Shown one piece after another: positions 54,751 through 63,215 of a DNA stretch of 64,000 bases. Under the pieces are notes generated by a model. The model was not told where the DNA came from and did no database searches. It saw only the letters and a list, made by a program, of their open reading frames with translations. The translations under genes and the position numbers were made by a program. Numbering within the stretch: the stretch's first letter is position 1; each line of letters begins with the position of its first letter. The DNA is from Cryobacterium sp. PH31-O1 (GTDB lineage: Bacteria > Actinomycetota > Actinomycetes > Actinomycetales > Microbacteriaceae): contig NZ_JASITB010000005.1 in assembly GCF_030063455.1 (NCBI RefSeq), positions 1-64,000 of the forward strand, read 5' to 3'.

Positions 54751-55472
54751 GGCAGGGCCTCGGCCCCGGGAGCTGGCCGGTCGCTGGTCGTCGAATCGGG
54801 GGCGGTGGTCTCGCTGGTGCGTGTATCGGGGGTCACAGCATCCGTTATAGAGAGAGAAGTTTCGCCAGGCACGGCCGTTGCGACGGGTGCTGTCGCGGTC
54901 TTGCTGACGGCCACGACCTTGTTGCCGTCGAGGCCGATGCCGCGGATGGTCAGGATCATGAAGATGATCATGCTGGTGACGATGGCCATGTCGGCGACGT
55001 TGTAGATCGCCGGCAGCAGCCAGGGGGTTGAGATGAAGTCGACCACGTGCCCGACTCCAAAGCCCGGTTCGCGTAGCAGCCGGTCGGTCAGGTTGCCGAG
55101 TACTCCGCCGAGAAGCAGACCGAAGACAAGGCCCCAGGCCAGTGAACGGATGCGCCGGGCGAACCAGACGATGAACACCACGACGGCACCGGCGATGATC
55201 GAGAAGATCCAGGTGGACCCGCTCGCAAGCGAGAATGCCGCGCCCGGGTTCCGAACGAAGTGTAGTTGCAACACATCATTCAGAACCCGAATCACGGAAC
55301 CCTCGGTCATCGAGGCGACGACGAGGTACTTGCTGTATTGATCGAGGGCGTAAATGCCCAGCGCGACGAGGGCTAGAACGATAAGCGCTCGCGAACGCTT
55401 CTTCGTTCGGGCCCTAGGCTCCAAAGCCCTGGAAGCTGGGCTTCGGCGCGTTGGTATCAGCCGTGGAGCCAA
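54747..55472 (-). CDS. lspA: Lipoprotein signal peptidase II
   Basis: Up to 241 aa. The aspartate protease motifs are [20 protein letters not shown] and [12 protein letters not shown], with four membrane helices. The start is ambiguous: TTG 55472 would overlap divIVA by 59 nt, while a second in-frame TTG at 55424 overlaps by 11 nt and yields 225 aa. Neither has a clear Shine-Dalgarno. After the fourth helix the protein continues for about 60 Thr/Ala/Ser-rich residues ([20 protein letters not shown]), longer than typical LspA. It processes prolipoproteins such as the OpuC-type binding protein. Confidence 0.9.
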   Translation of the reverse strand: MAPRLIPTRRSPASRALEPRARTKKRSRALIVLALVALGIYALDQYSKYLVVASMTEGSVIRVLNDVLQLHFVRNPGAAFSLASGSTWIFSIIAGAVVVFIVWFARRIRSLAWGLVFGLLLGGVLGNLTDRLLREPGFGVGHVVDFISTPWLLPAIYNVADMAIVTSMIIFMILTIRGIGLDGNKVVAVSKTATAPVATAVPGETSLSITDAVTPDTRTSETTAPDSTTSDRPAPGAEALP

Positions 55473-56040
55473 CCGAGCTCGCGTCGAGGTCGTGCAGCTG
55501 ACCCTCGATGTAGCTCTTGAGTTTCAGGCGGTATTCGCGCTCGAACGTGCGCAGCTCGTCGATCTTTCCTTCGAGGGTAGAGCGCTCCTTGTTGAGCTTT
55601 TCCACCTGGATGCGCTGCTGGGTTTCGGCTTCGGCGATGACGCGTGCCGCGGTGGCGTGGCCCTCGGCGATCAGGGCGTCGCGCTTCTCGGCGCCTTCCT
55701 TGACGTGCTCCTCGTGCAGGCGGCGAGCCAGCTGCAGCAGGTTGGTCGTACCTGCCGTCTCATCGATCGGCGTTACAGCGGCAACAGCGGCGACCGGAGC
55801 GGCGACGACGGGCTCGACCACGACAGGTTCGGCCGAAGCGGCGGCGACCGGGGCGGACTCGGCTGAGGGGGAAGCGCCCCCACCGACCTGGCCGCGCAGT
55901 TCCTCGTTCTCCTTGGTCAGGCGACGCAGTTCGACGACGACCTCGTCGAGAAAGTCATCGACCTCGTCCTGGTCGTATCCCTCACGGAACTTGGTCGACT
56001 GGAACCTTTTGTTGACTACATCTTCCGGAGTTAGCGCCAT
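55414..56040 (-). CDS. divIVA: Cell-division/polar growth protein DivIVA (Wag31)
   Basis: 208-aa coiled-coil scaffold of polar growth. The conserved N-terminal DivIVA domain is ALTPEDVVNKRFQSTKFREG and DQDEVDDFLDEVVVELRRL. An Ala/Val/Pro-rich linker of about 55 residues follows (ASAEPVVVEPVVAAPVAAV), then a long coiled coil (LQLARRLHEEHVKEGAEKRD to LRTFEREYRLKLKSYIEGQL). ATG 56040 has GGAAAG upstream. It probably has its own promoter (56068-56096) and co-transcribes with lspA. Confidence 0.95.
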   Translation of the reverse strand: MALTPEDVVNKRFQSTKFREGYDQDEVDDFLDEVVVELRRLTKENEELRGQVGGGASPSAESAPVAAASAEPVVVEPVVAAPVAAVAAVTPIDETAGTTNLLQLARRLHEEHVKEGAEKRDALIAEGHATAARVIAEAETQQRIQVEKLNKERSTLEGKIDELRTFEREYRLKLKSYIEGQLHDLDASSVGSTADTNAPKPSFQGFGA

Positions 56041-56067
56041 GGCTTTCCACCCTCAAAACTTGAATTT

Positions 56068-56096
56068 ATTGTGAACATTTGACTGACCTGAGCCAA
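56068..56096 (-). promoter_or_regulatory. Putative divIVA promoter
   Basis: On the minus strand, TTGGCT (56096-56091) and CACAAT (56073-56068) are separated by 17 nt in an AT-rich gap, giving +1 near 56061. The -35 lies in a hairpin, TGAGCCA (56089-56095) with TGGCTCA (56101-56107). Confidence 0.5.
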
Positions 56097-56198
56097 TGAG
56101 TGGCTCAAGTATTTTCTTTGACTACGGGCTGCCAACGAGCGAGTGCGGGCTCACGGCCAACCAGTCATCCGACAAGGATACATGCCCCGGTCGGACGA

Positions 56199-56492
56199 TT
56201 ACAGTAAGCCCGACAGGGACATGCCCACGATGCAGCAAAGCATCGTCAGCGTGAAGCCGAAATCCAAGGCGATGGGCCCGATGCGAAGCGGCGGGACCAG
56301 ACGACGGAAAAATCGAACCGGCGGATCGGTCAGCGTGTAAACGAGTTCGACGGCAACGAGAAGGGCGCCCTGCGGACGCCAGGCTCGGTTGACTCCGCGT
56401 ACGAGGTCGATGATGAAGCGACCCCAGAGCACGAGGAAGTACATGAAGAACAGGAAATAGAGAAGATTCCCCAGGATCGGTATACCAGTCAC
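56199..56492 (-). CDS. YggT family membrane protein
   Basis: 97-aa protein with two hydrophobic halves: LLYFLFFMYFLVLWGRFIID, and FGFTLTMLCCIVGMSLSGLL at the C-terminus. The YggT signature is TDPPVRFFRRLVPPLRIGPI. Probably an inner-membrane factor associated with division and osmotic tolerance; the mechanism is unknown. GTG start 56492. It follows sepF by 8 nt. Confidence 0.9.
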   Translation of the reverse strand: MTGIPILGNLLYFLFFMYFLVLWGRFIIDLVRGVNRAWRPQGALLVAVELVYTLTDPPVRFFRRLVPPLRIGPIALDFGFTLTMLCCIVGMSLSGLL

Positions 56493-56500
56493 ACTTAAGT

Positions 56501-57037
56501 CTAGCCTTGCGCGAAGAAGGAGCTGTCCTCGGCGCCCTCTTCGGTGGTGCTGTCGCCGGAGACGACAACGTGCGACGGCGAGAGCAGGAAGACCTTGGCG
56601 GTCACGCGCTCGATCTTGCCGTACAGGCCCTGCGACAGGCCGCTCGCGAAGTCGATGAGACGGCGAGCATCGCCGTCGCTCATCTGCGACAGGTTGATAA
56701 TGACCGGGATGCCTTCGCGGAAGGATTCGGCGATGGCCTGGGCGTCCTTGTAGGCGCGCGGGTGAACGGTGAGGATTTCATTCATTTCGGACGCAGCCAC
56801 ATCTTGGGGGGTCGAGGTCTTGCGCAGGGGGGTCACCGGCGCGCGCCCGGCATGGTTCTGGGCCGCGCTGGAGTGAGCGGCATTGTCGTGTCCACGTGCC
56901 GGAACGGCACTGACATGATTGGCGGAGCCGTTGTTGGCAGCGCCGTTGTTGTTGGAAGCACCGGCGGGCGCCTGGTACTCCAGCTCTTCGTCTGCCAGAC
57001 CCAGGTAGACCATGGTTTTCTTGAGCGGGTTGGACAT
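56501..57037 (-). CDS. sepF: Cell division protein SepF
   Basis: 178-aa FtsZ membrane anchor. An N-terminal amphipathic helix ([14 protein letters not shown]), an Asn/Ala-rich linker of about 70 residues ([20 protein letters not shown]), then the SepF fold ([40 protein letters not shown] and [18 protein letters not shown]). ATG 57037 with GGAGG 5 nt upstream. Actinobacteria lack FtsA, so SepF is the main FtsZ tether. Confidence 0.95.
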   Translation of the reverse strand: MSNPLKKTMVYLGLADEELEYQAPAGASNNNGAANNGSANHVSAVPARGHDNAAHSSAAQNHAGRAPVTPLRKTSTPQDVAASEMNEILTVHPRAYKDAQAIAESFREGIPVIINLSQMSDGDARRLIDFASGLSQGLYGKIERVTAKVFLLSPSHVVVSGDSTTEEGAEDSSFFAQG

Positions 57038-57069
57038 GTCGACCTCCGTGTTGGTTTGCTACTTCGAGA

Positions 57070-57807
57070 TTAACCGAGCACCGGGCGATTGCCGGTGATT
57101 GCGGTGCCAATTCTTAGGTGTGTCGCCCCTTCGAGCACGGCCGCCGCGTAATCCTGGCTCATGCCCATGGACAGTGCGGTGGCCCCGGGAGCCTGCGTAC
57201 GAATCTGCTCGCTGAGTTCACGCACCCGGGCGAAGGCCCGGCGCGGCTCAGCCGGTTCTCCGCTGGCGCCAAGCGGAGCAACAGCCATGAGGCCGAGCAA
57301 GCGCAGCCCGGAAGTGGCGAGAACATCATCAACGAGGGCCGACAAGTGCTGCGGGTTCACGCCGCCGCGCGCGTCATCGTCGGTGAGATTGACCTGTATG
57401 AAACAGTCGATGCCCGACTCTGTTGAGCTCAGCGCGGCGACGAGGGATGCACGATCAACCGAGTGGATGACGTCGGCATAGGCCCGAACCTGACGGGCTT
57501 TCTTGCCCTGCACCTGCCCGACGAAGTGCCAGACGAGGTCGAGATCGACCAGGTCTGCAGCCTTGGCCTGCGCTTCCTGATGCCGGTTCTCCCCCATGTT
57601 GCGCACGCCGAGGGAGTAGAGCTCCTCGATCAGGGACACCGGATGGAATTTGGTGACGACGATGGTGGTGATGCCGGCCGGGTCGCGACCAGCCACGCGT
57701 GCGGCGTCGAGAATGCCCGCACGCACCGCGCCCAGACGAGTGGGCAGATCCCCCGGCGCCGTCGTGTTCTGTGACGGGTCTGCGGGGTCCAGGTGAGAAA
57801 ATGCCAT
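57070..57807 (-). CDS. YggS family pyridoxal phosphate homeostasis protein
   Basis: 245-aa PLP-binding protein of the YggS/PROSC family. The PLP lysine is in TTIVVTKFHPVSLIEELYSL, NMGENRHQEAQAK follows, and the C-terminal phosphate site is ALSMGMSQDYAAAV. It buffers PLP and influences vitamin B6 and amino-acid homeostasis. ATG 57807. It lies directly between ftsZ and sepF, without a pgeF (YfiH) gene. Confidence 0.93.
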   Translation of the reverse strand: MAFSHLDPADPSQNTTAPGDLPTRLGAVRAGILDAARVAGRDPAGITTIVVTKFHPVSLIEELYSLGVRNMGENRHQEAQAKAADLVDLDLVWHFVGQVQGKKARQVRAYADVIHSVDRASLVAALSSTESGIDCFIQVNLTDDDARGGVNPQHLSALVDDVLATSGLRLLGLMAVAPLGASGEPAEPRRAFARVRELSEQIRTQAPGATALSMGMSQDYAAAVLEGATHLRIGTAITGNRPVLG

Positions 57808-57863
57808 GCTCTTGCTGCTCTGTTCGTGAGATGGGGTTCGGTGCAGGCGGCGAAAACGCTACG

Positions 57864-57897
57864 TCCCGGGGCCGCCGTGAAGGCGGCAGCCCCGGGA
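57864..57897 (-). terminator. Hairpin terminator after ftsZ
   Basis: TCCCGGGGCCGCC (57864-57876) pairs with GGCGGC-A-GCCCCGGGA (57882-57897), leaving one bulged base and a 5-nt loop. It lies 15 nt after the ftsZ stop. No U tract follows. Confidence 0.6.
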
Positions 57898-57911
57898 CTG
57901 AAACAACTCGC

Positions 57912-59123
57912 CTATTTGAGGAAGTCGGGGATGTCCAGGTCGTCTGCTTCTTCTTCAAAGGCAGGGTCGGCCACGGTCACGCCGCTGGCGGAGTCCGAGC
58001 CGCCCCAGACGGAGGCCGCAAGCTCGCCATCGCTGTAGCTGCCCGAGTCGGTCGCTGGGGCTCCGGTGGCGCTGCCAGCGGATGCTCCCGCTCCGGCCGC
58101 GGCCGTTCCGGCACCCGCCGCGATTCCCGCCGCGACGAGGTCGGCGCGCCGCACCTCGACCGCCTTGGCGCCGGGCTCACCGCCGTCGAAGCCGGCAGCG
58201 ATGACGGTAACCCGTACCTCGTCACCCAGGGTGTCGTCAATGACGGCACCGAAGATGATGTTGGCTTCGGGGTGCACGGCCTCCTGCACGAGGCGGGCCG
58301 CGTCGTTGATCTCAAAGATGCCGAGGTTGGATCCGCCCTGGATTGACAGGAGCACTCCGTGGGCACCGTCGATCGACGCTTCGAGCAGCGGCGAGGCCAC
58401 GGCGAGTTCGGCCGCCTTGATCGCACGGTCAGCGCCGCGAGCAGAACCGATTCCCATGAGGGCCGAACCGGCGCCCTGCATGACCGACTTGACGTCGGCA
58501 AAGTCCAGGTTGATCAGGCCGGGGGTAGTGATGAGGTCGGTGATGCCCTGCACACCGGCCAGGAGAACCTGATCGGCGGTCGCGAAGGCTTCGAGCATGC
58601 TGATGCCGCGGTCGCTGATTTCGAGCAGGCGATCGTTCGGAACGACGATGAGGGTGTCGACCTCGTTTTTCAGCGAGGCGACGCCGGTCTCGGCCTGCGC
58701 CTGACGACGCTTGCCCTCGAAGCCGAACGGCTTGGTGACCACACCGATGGTGAGCGCACCGATCGACTTGGCGATGCGGGCGACGACGGGGGCGCCACCG
58801 GTTCCGGTACCGCCGCCCTCTCCGGCGGTGACGAAGACCATGTCAGCCCCGGCAAGGGCCTCTTCGATCTCCTCGGCGTGATCCTCGGCGGCGCGGCGAC
58901 CCACCTCGGGATCAGCGCCGGCACCGAGGCCGCGGGTGAGGTCACGACCGACGTCAAGTTTAACGTCGGCGTCGCTCATGAGCAGAGCCTGAGCATCCGT
59001 GTTGATGGCGATGAACTCGACACCGCGGAGGCCCAGTTCGATCATGCGGTTGACGGCGTTGACGCCACCACCGCCGATGCCGACAACCTTGATGACGGCT
59101 AGATAATTTTGATTGTTTGACAC
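57912..59123 (-). CDS. ftsZ: Cell division protein FtsZ
   Basis: 403-aa tubulin-like GTPase. Conserved: [31 protein letters not shown], the tubulin signature [19 protein letters not shown] (about 97-115), and [11 protein letters not shown] with the T7-loop region. An Ala/Gly/Ser-rich linker of about 60 residues ends in the conserved C-terminal peptide [10 protein letters not shown], the SepF/FtsW binding site. GTG start 59123 with GGAGG 7 nt upstream. Confidence 0.98.
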   Translation of the reverse strand: MSNNQNYLAVIKVVGIGGGGVNAVNRMIELGLRGVEFIAINTDAQALLMSDADVKLDVGRDLTRGLGAGADPEVGRRAAEDHAEEIEEALAGADMVFVTAGEGGGTGTGGAPVVARIAKSIGALTIGVVTKPFGFEGKRRQAQAETGVASLKNEVDTLIVVPNDRLLEISDRGISMLEAFATADQVLLAGVQGITDLITTPGLINLDFADVKSVMQGAGSALMGIGSARGADRAIKAAELAVASPLLEASIDGAHGVLLSIQGGSNLGIFEINDAARLVQEAVHPEANIIFGAVIDDTLGDEVRVTVIAAGFDGGEPGAKAVEVRRADLVAAGIAAGAGTAAAGAGASAGSATGAPATDSGSYSDGELAASVWGGSDSASGVTVADPAFEEEADDLDIPDFLK

Positions 59124-59435
59124 GTCCGGCCTCCGGGTGGAACCCTAAACCTCTAGTCGAAGTTTAAAGTTATGCTGAGTATGCAATTCCTGATTACGAA
59201 AGTATGCGGACGCGGCGCGTCGCTGGGGAGGCGCGCCCGCGTGTCGCGAAGAACTCGTCGATTCTCTCCCTTGGCCCAGCTTCAGGGCCCAGTCGAGCTT
59301 CACTCGCCCGCACGCTGCTGGCGCCCCCGGCACGCCAGGCACGCCAGGCACGCCAGCAGTTTTCGGCAGCGCGTGCAGCATTGCGGCGCGCCACCGGGGC
59401 GGTTGGTGCTCGAACAGGGAACTCTGGGCCGCAAA
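59124..59435. other. ftsQ-ftsZ intergenic region (312 bp)
   Basis: No gene is supported. The half near ftsZ (about 59140-59200) is AT-rich for this genome and includes the imperfect inverted repeat AAACCTC-TAGTC-GAAGTTT. It is the likely ftsZ promoter region, but no clean -35/-10 pair was found. The half near ftsQ is GC-rich and contains three 9-bp units of the type GGCACGCCA at about 59328-59354. A 78-codon ORF on the minus strand spans it but lacks family features. Confidence 0.6.
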
Positions 59436-60650
59436 CTAGCGCAGTACGGCGCTGTCGGGTGACGAGACGTCGTATTCGTTCACCGTGCCGGCCGGGTGAC
59501 CGATGAGCAGCGCCGCGAGCACGACCGCCTTGTACTCGGACTTCTCCGGGCTGCCCCAGACCACCCGTTCGCCGCCGAGCAGGCTCAGGGTGACGTCGTC
59601 CGTAGTGACCGCCGTCACCGAATCCAATTGAACACGGATGCGCTCCGGCAGCACGGCGAGCACCGCCGCAGCGGCTTTGAACCCCGCGCTGTCGATGCCG
59701 TCCGGCGCATCGACCAGTGGATAGCCAACGGTGCGTTCCGGCGTCGTCTCAATGACGACCCCCGCGGCGTCGACCAGGTCGAATCCGGTCGGACCGGCCA
59801 GCACCCCTACGGGCACCCGCTCGATGATGCGCACCACGAGCTTGCCGGGTGGGCGGCTCTCGGTGACATAGCTCTGGATGAGTGTGAACTGCGACAGCGC
59901 ACCCTTCACCACGTCGGCGTCGATGAGCGGCAGCGGGGTTCCGAGCTGGTCGGCGAGGGCCGCCGAGACGTCCGCTGCCGGGATGCGGCTGGTCCCGACG
60001 ACCTCGATCGTGCGCAGGGCCATGAGCGGTGAGTAGGCAGCACCGATGATGAACCCGAAAGCGAGCACGATCGAACCGAGACCGAGGATCCACGCGGTGC
60101 GCCGTCGCCTGGCACGTCCGGTGAACCGACGCACCTCGGCCCGTTCGAAGCGTTTACGGGCACGCTGCGCGGCCCGCAGCACCGACCGGGCCGCTCGTGC
60201 TCCCGCCGTGCCGCCGGAGTGCTCCACGGTCGGCACCGCCTTCGCAGCTGGCACCGCCTTCGCTGCTGGCACCGCCTTCGCTGCTGGCACGGCGGTGGCG
60301 GCCTGCCGCAGGACCGGCGTAGGAACAACCGTGAGCGGCGAAGCGGATGCGTCCCCCCCGAGCACGATCGGTTCCGTCGTGGTGTCTGACGGGTCGAAGC
60401 GTTTCGGCGCGCGGGCACGGTCGGTACCAGCGCGGCGCGTTCCCCTGGGCTTCGCCGCGTCGGGCTTCGCCGTCTTCGCCGGGCGGCCCGTCGCTGCAGC
60501 GGCGTCAGGCGTGGTGCGCGGCGCCGGCGTCGACTTGACGCGGGGTGTTTTCGCTGCCGCCTGTGCCGTTGGTTCCGCGGCCGGAGACGGCGCGCGGTCC
60601 GGCTCGCGTGGCGGCTTCCCGGGGCGGTCGAAGCCGGCCGGCCGCCTCAC
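59436..60650 (-). CDS. ftsQ: Cell division protein FtsQ/DivIB
   Basis: 404 aa from GTG 60650, preferred because GAGG lies 5 nt upstream and the start falls 6 nt after the murC stop. A long disordered, Ala/Pro/Lys/Arg-rich cytoplasmic N-terminus of about 180 residues includes a repeat AVPAAK encoded by an 18-bp tandem repeat. It is followed by one membrane helix (WILGLGSIVLAFGFIIGAAY), a POTRA domain (MALRTIEVVGTSRIPAADVS) and the beta domain. It links FtsZ-ring assembly to septal wall synthesis. Confidence 0.92.
   Translation of the reverse strand: MRRPAGFDRPGKPPREPDRAPSPAAEPTAQAAAKTPRVKSTPAPRTTPDAAAATGRPAKTAKPDAAKPRGTRRAGTDRARAPKRFDPSDTTTEPIVLGGDASASPLTVVPTPVLRQAATAVPAAKAVPAAKAVPAAKAVPTVEHSGGTAGARAARSVLRAAQRARKRFERAEVRRFTGRARRRRTAWILGLGSIVLAFGFIIGAAYSPLMALRTIEVVGTSRIPAADVSAALADQLGTPLPLIDADVVKGALSQFTLIQSYVTESRPPGKLVVRIIERVPVGVLAGPTGFDLVDAAGVVIETTPERTVGYPLVDAPDGIDSAGFKAAAAVLAVLPERIRVQLDSVTAVTTDDVTLSLLGGERVVWGSPEKSEYKAVVLAALLIGHPAGTVNEYDVSSPDSAVLR
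60232..60303. repeat. 18-bp tandem repeat in ftsQ
   Basis: Units at 60232-60249, 60250-60267 and 60268-60285 read GGCACCGCCTTCGCNGCT, and a degenerate fourth unit follows. They encode the AVPAAK repeats of the FtsQ N-terminal extension. Confidence 0.88.
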
Positions 60651-60657
60651 CGCAGCC

Positions 60658-62067
60658 TCATCCGTGAACCTGTTCGAGCGCGGCGAGCAGTTGGGGCACA
60701 ATGCGATTCACGTCGCCGCAGCCGAGGGTCACGACGAAATCGCCTTCGCGGGCGATGCTGGCCAGGTAGTCGGCGGCATCCTGCCAGTCGGGCACGTAAG
60801 CAACGTGGGACGGGTCACGGAACCGCTCCGAGACGAGTGCGCCGGTGACACCGGGTTCTGGGTCTTCGCGGGCGCCGTAGACGGCGAGCACGATGGTCTG
60901 GTCGGCGAAGGCCTCGAGGGTGTCGGCGAATTCCTGGGCAAACAGCCGGGTGCGGCTGTACAGGTGCGGCTGGTGAACGGCGATGATACGGCCCTCGCCC
61001 ACAACGGTGCGGGCCGCGGCGAGGGCAGCAGCGACCTCGGTCGGGTGGTGGGCGTAGTCGTCGTAAACGCTCACGCCGCCGACCGTGCCGTGCAGTTCGA
61101 ACCGGCGCTGGGTGCCGCCGAAACCGGCGATGGCGTCGAGGCTGGCCGCCGGGTCGAAGCCGAGGCCGACCAGCACGGAGAAGGCACCGGCCGCGTTGAT
61201 GGCGTTGTGCTTGCCGGGGACGCGCAGGGTGGCGCTGTAGTCCTGGCCCTGCCAGGTGACGCTGAAGCTGACCGGCCCGGTCGTGGTGATGGAGTGCACG
61301 CGTACCGTGGAATCGGGATGCTCGCCGAACGTGATCACGCGGGCGGCGGCATCCGCTGCTGCGATCGTTGCGGTGACCCGCACAGCGCCGACGTCGTCGG
61401 ATGAGATAACGACGAGTTCGCTCGCCTTGCGGCTGAATTCGACGAAGGCGGCCTCGAAGGCTTCGAGTGAGCCGTAGTGGTCGAGGTGGTCGGGGTCGAC
61501 GTTCGTGACCAGCGCAACCGCCGTGTGGTACAGCAGAAAGGAGCCGTCGGATTCGTCTGCTTCGACCACGAACAGGTCGTCGGCGCCGCTCGCGGAGCTG
61601 ACCCCGAGGGATTCGATCACACCGCCGTTGACGAAGCTGGGGTCCTGGCCGAGGCCGAGCAGCCCGGTGACGATCATGCCGGTCGAGGTGGTCTTGCCGT
61701 GCGCGCCGGCCACTGCCACGAGGCGTTGGTCCCGAATGAGCCAGGCCAGGGCCTGCGCGCGGTGCAGCACCGGGAGGCCTCGTTCATTCGCGAGCACGTA
61801 CTCGGGGTTGTCCTGCCAGAGGGCGCCGGTGACGACGAGTGTGTCGGCCGAACCGACGTTGGCCGCGTCGTGCCCGATGAACACGGTGGCACCAAGCTCG
61901 CGCAGCGCCGTGACGTTGGGTGATTCCTTCGCGTCAGAGCCGGTGACGGTGTAGCCCCGGTTCAGAAAGAGGCGGGCGATACCGCTCATGCCGGATCCGC
62001 CAATGCCTACGAAGTGCACACTTCCGAGCTGGTCGGGAATGGTGAGGGTGAGGTCTGGTTTGATCAC
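60658..62067 (-). CDS. murC: UDP-N-acetylmuramate-L-alanine ligase
   Basis: 469-aa Mur ligase adding L-Ala to UDP-MurNAc. The N-terminal Rossmann motif is [18 protein letters not shown]. The ATP site is [11 protein letters not shown] at about 119-129, and [10 protein letters not shown] and [13 protein letters not shown] complete the central domain. [12 protein letters not shown] is in the C-terminal domain. GTG start 62067. It follows murG with a 53-nt gap and precedes ftsQ by 7 nt. Confidence 0.97.
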   Translation of the reverse strand: MIKPDLTLTIPDQLGSVHFVGIGGSGMSGIARLFLNRGYTVTGSDAKESPNVTALRELGATVFIGHDAANVGSADTLVVTGALWQDNPEYVLANERGLPVLHRAQALAWLIRDQRLVAVAGAHGKTTSTGMIVTGLLGLGQDPSFVNGGVIESLGVSSASGADDLFVVEADESDGSFLLYHTAVALVTNVDPDHLDHYGSLEAFEAAFVEFSRKASELVVISSDDVGAVRVTATIAAADAAARVITFGEHPDSTVRVHSITTTGPVSFSVTWQGQDYSATLRVPGKHNAINAAGAFSVLVGLGFDPAASLDAIAGFGGTQRRFELHGTVGGVSVYDDYAHHPTEVAAALAAARTVVGEGRIIAVHQPHLYSRTRLFAQEFADTLEAFADQTIVLAVYGAREDPEPGVTGALVSERFRDPSHVAYVPDWQDAADYLASIAREGDFVVTLGCGDVNRIVPQLLAALEQVHG

Positions 62068-62120
62068 GGTGGTGCGCTCTTCTCGATTGAAACCAATAAA
62101 CAGGTCGTGCGGGCACTACG

Positions 62121-63215
62121 TTACGCGTGCGGCCGCGAGGTCGGCGACGCGAGTGCCCCGTGCACGAGGTCGAGCATGCGGGCCGTTCCGTCGCGGGCAC
62201 CAACGGATGCCGCCCCCCGCGCCATCGCCGCCACCCGCGCCCCATCATCCAACAGGGTCACCAGCTCACGCTGAACCCAGGCCGGTACGAAGTCGGCGTC
62301 GTCGATCAGCACGCCCCCACCGGCTGCGAGCACGGGCGAGGCATTGAAGCGTTGTTCCCCGTTGCCGACCGGGTATGGCACGTAGACGGCGGGAATGCCG
62401 AGCGCGCACAGTTCGCTGACCGTCGCCGCGCCCGCCCGCGTCACGGCAAAATCGGCAGCGGCGAGGGCGAGGTCCATCCGATCGCAGTAGGCGACCAGGT
62501 GATAGTCGGGCACGCCGGGGTCGATGACCTCGGCCTTGAGACCGGTGATGTGTAACACCTGCCAGCCTGCGGCGGCGAGAGCCGGGGCGGACTCGACCAT
62601 GGTGGCGTTCAGCCGCCGCGCGCCGAGCGACCCGCCGGTGACGAGCAGTACCGGGCGGCCAGGCCTGAGATTGAAAAACTTCAGCGCCTCAACGCGCTTC
62701 GCCGGGCGGTCGAGTTCTTCGATTTCGGGCCGCAGTGGCATGCCGACGAACCGGGCATGCCGAATGGGCGTACCTTCGAAGGCGACGCCAACGTGCCGGG
62801 TCAGACGGGCGCCGAGCTTGTTGGCCAGCCCCGGTTTGGCGTTGGCCTCGTGGATGACGATCGGCACCCCGACTCGTCGGGCAGCGAGGTAGGCCGGCGT
62901 TGAGACGTAGCCACCGAAGCCAACGACCACGTCGACGTGACGCGAGCGAAGAACCTGCGCGACCCCGGTCACCGCGGCGGCGAAGCGCGGCAGAAAGCGC
63001 ACGGCGGCCGCGTTCGGCCGGCGCGGAAACGGAACCCGGGGTACGACGATGAGTTCGTAGCCGCGGGCGGGTACCAGGCGCGCCTCGAGACCCTCAAGGG
63101 TGCCGAGAACGAGCACCGTAGCATCCGCTTCACTGGCGCGGATGCGGTCGGCGACCGCGAGCAGGGGGTTGACGTGGCCGGCGGTTCCGCCGCCCGCCAG
63201 AAGGTACGTGGTCAT
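62121..63215 (-). CDS. murG: Undecaprenyldiphospho-muramoylpentapeptide beta-N-acetylglucosaminyltransferase
   Basis: 364-aa glycosyltransferase that converts lipid I to lipid II. Gly-rich loops LLAGGGTAGHVNPLLAVADR and VVVGFGGYVSTPAYLAARRV, and the UDP-GlcNAc site in VTRAGAATVSELCALGIPAV followed by YVPYPVGNGEQRFNA, are diagnostic. ATG 63215 overlaps the ftsW stop (ATGA). Membrane-associated on the cytoplasmic face. Confidence 0.97.
   Translation of the reverse strand: MTTYLLAGGGTAGHVNPLLAVADRIRASEADATVLVLGTLEGLEARLVPARGYELIVVPRVPFPRRPNAAAVRFLPRFAAAVTGVAQVLRSRHVDVVVGFGGYVSTPAYLAARRVGVPIVIHEANAKPGLANKLGARLTRHVGVAFEGTPIRHARFVGMPLRPEIEELDRPAKRVEALKFFNLRPGRPVLLVTGGSLGARRLNATMVESAPALAAAGWQVLHITGLKAEVIDPGVPDYHLVAYCDRMDLALAAADFAVTRAGAATVSELCALGIPAVYVPYPVGNGEQRFNASPVLAAGGGVLIDDADFVPAWVQRELVTLLDDGARVAAMARGAASVGARDGTARMLDLVHGALASPTSRPHA

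Noticed and set aside
51688-55005. A 1105-codon open frame on the plus strand across dnaE, rluD and lspA
   Set aside because: It is antisense to three clear genes and shows only low-complexity Val/Gly/Asp/His composition. Long antisense frames are expected from the codon bias of a high-GC genome.
59145-59381. A 78-codon minus-strand ORF with GVPGVPGVPG in the ftsQ-ftsZ gap
   Set aside because: The repeat is explained by a 9-bp DNA repeat, the ORF occupies the likely ftsZ promoter, and no Shine-Dalgarno or family match was seen.
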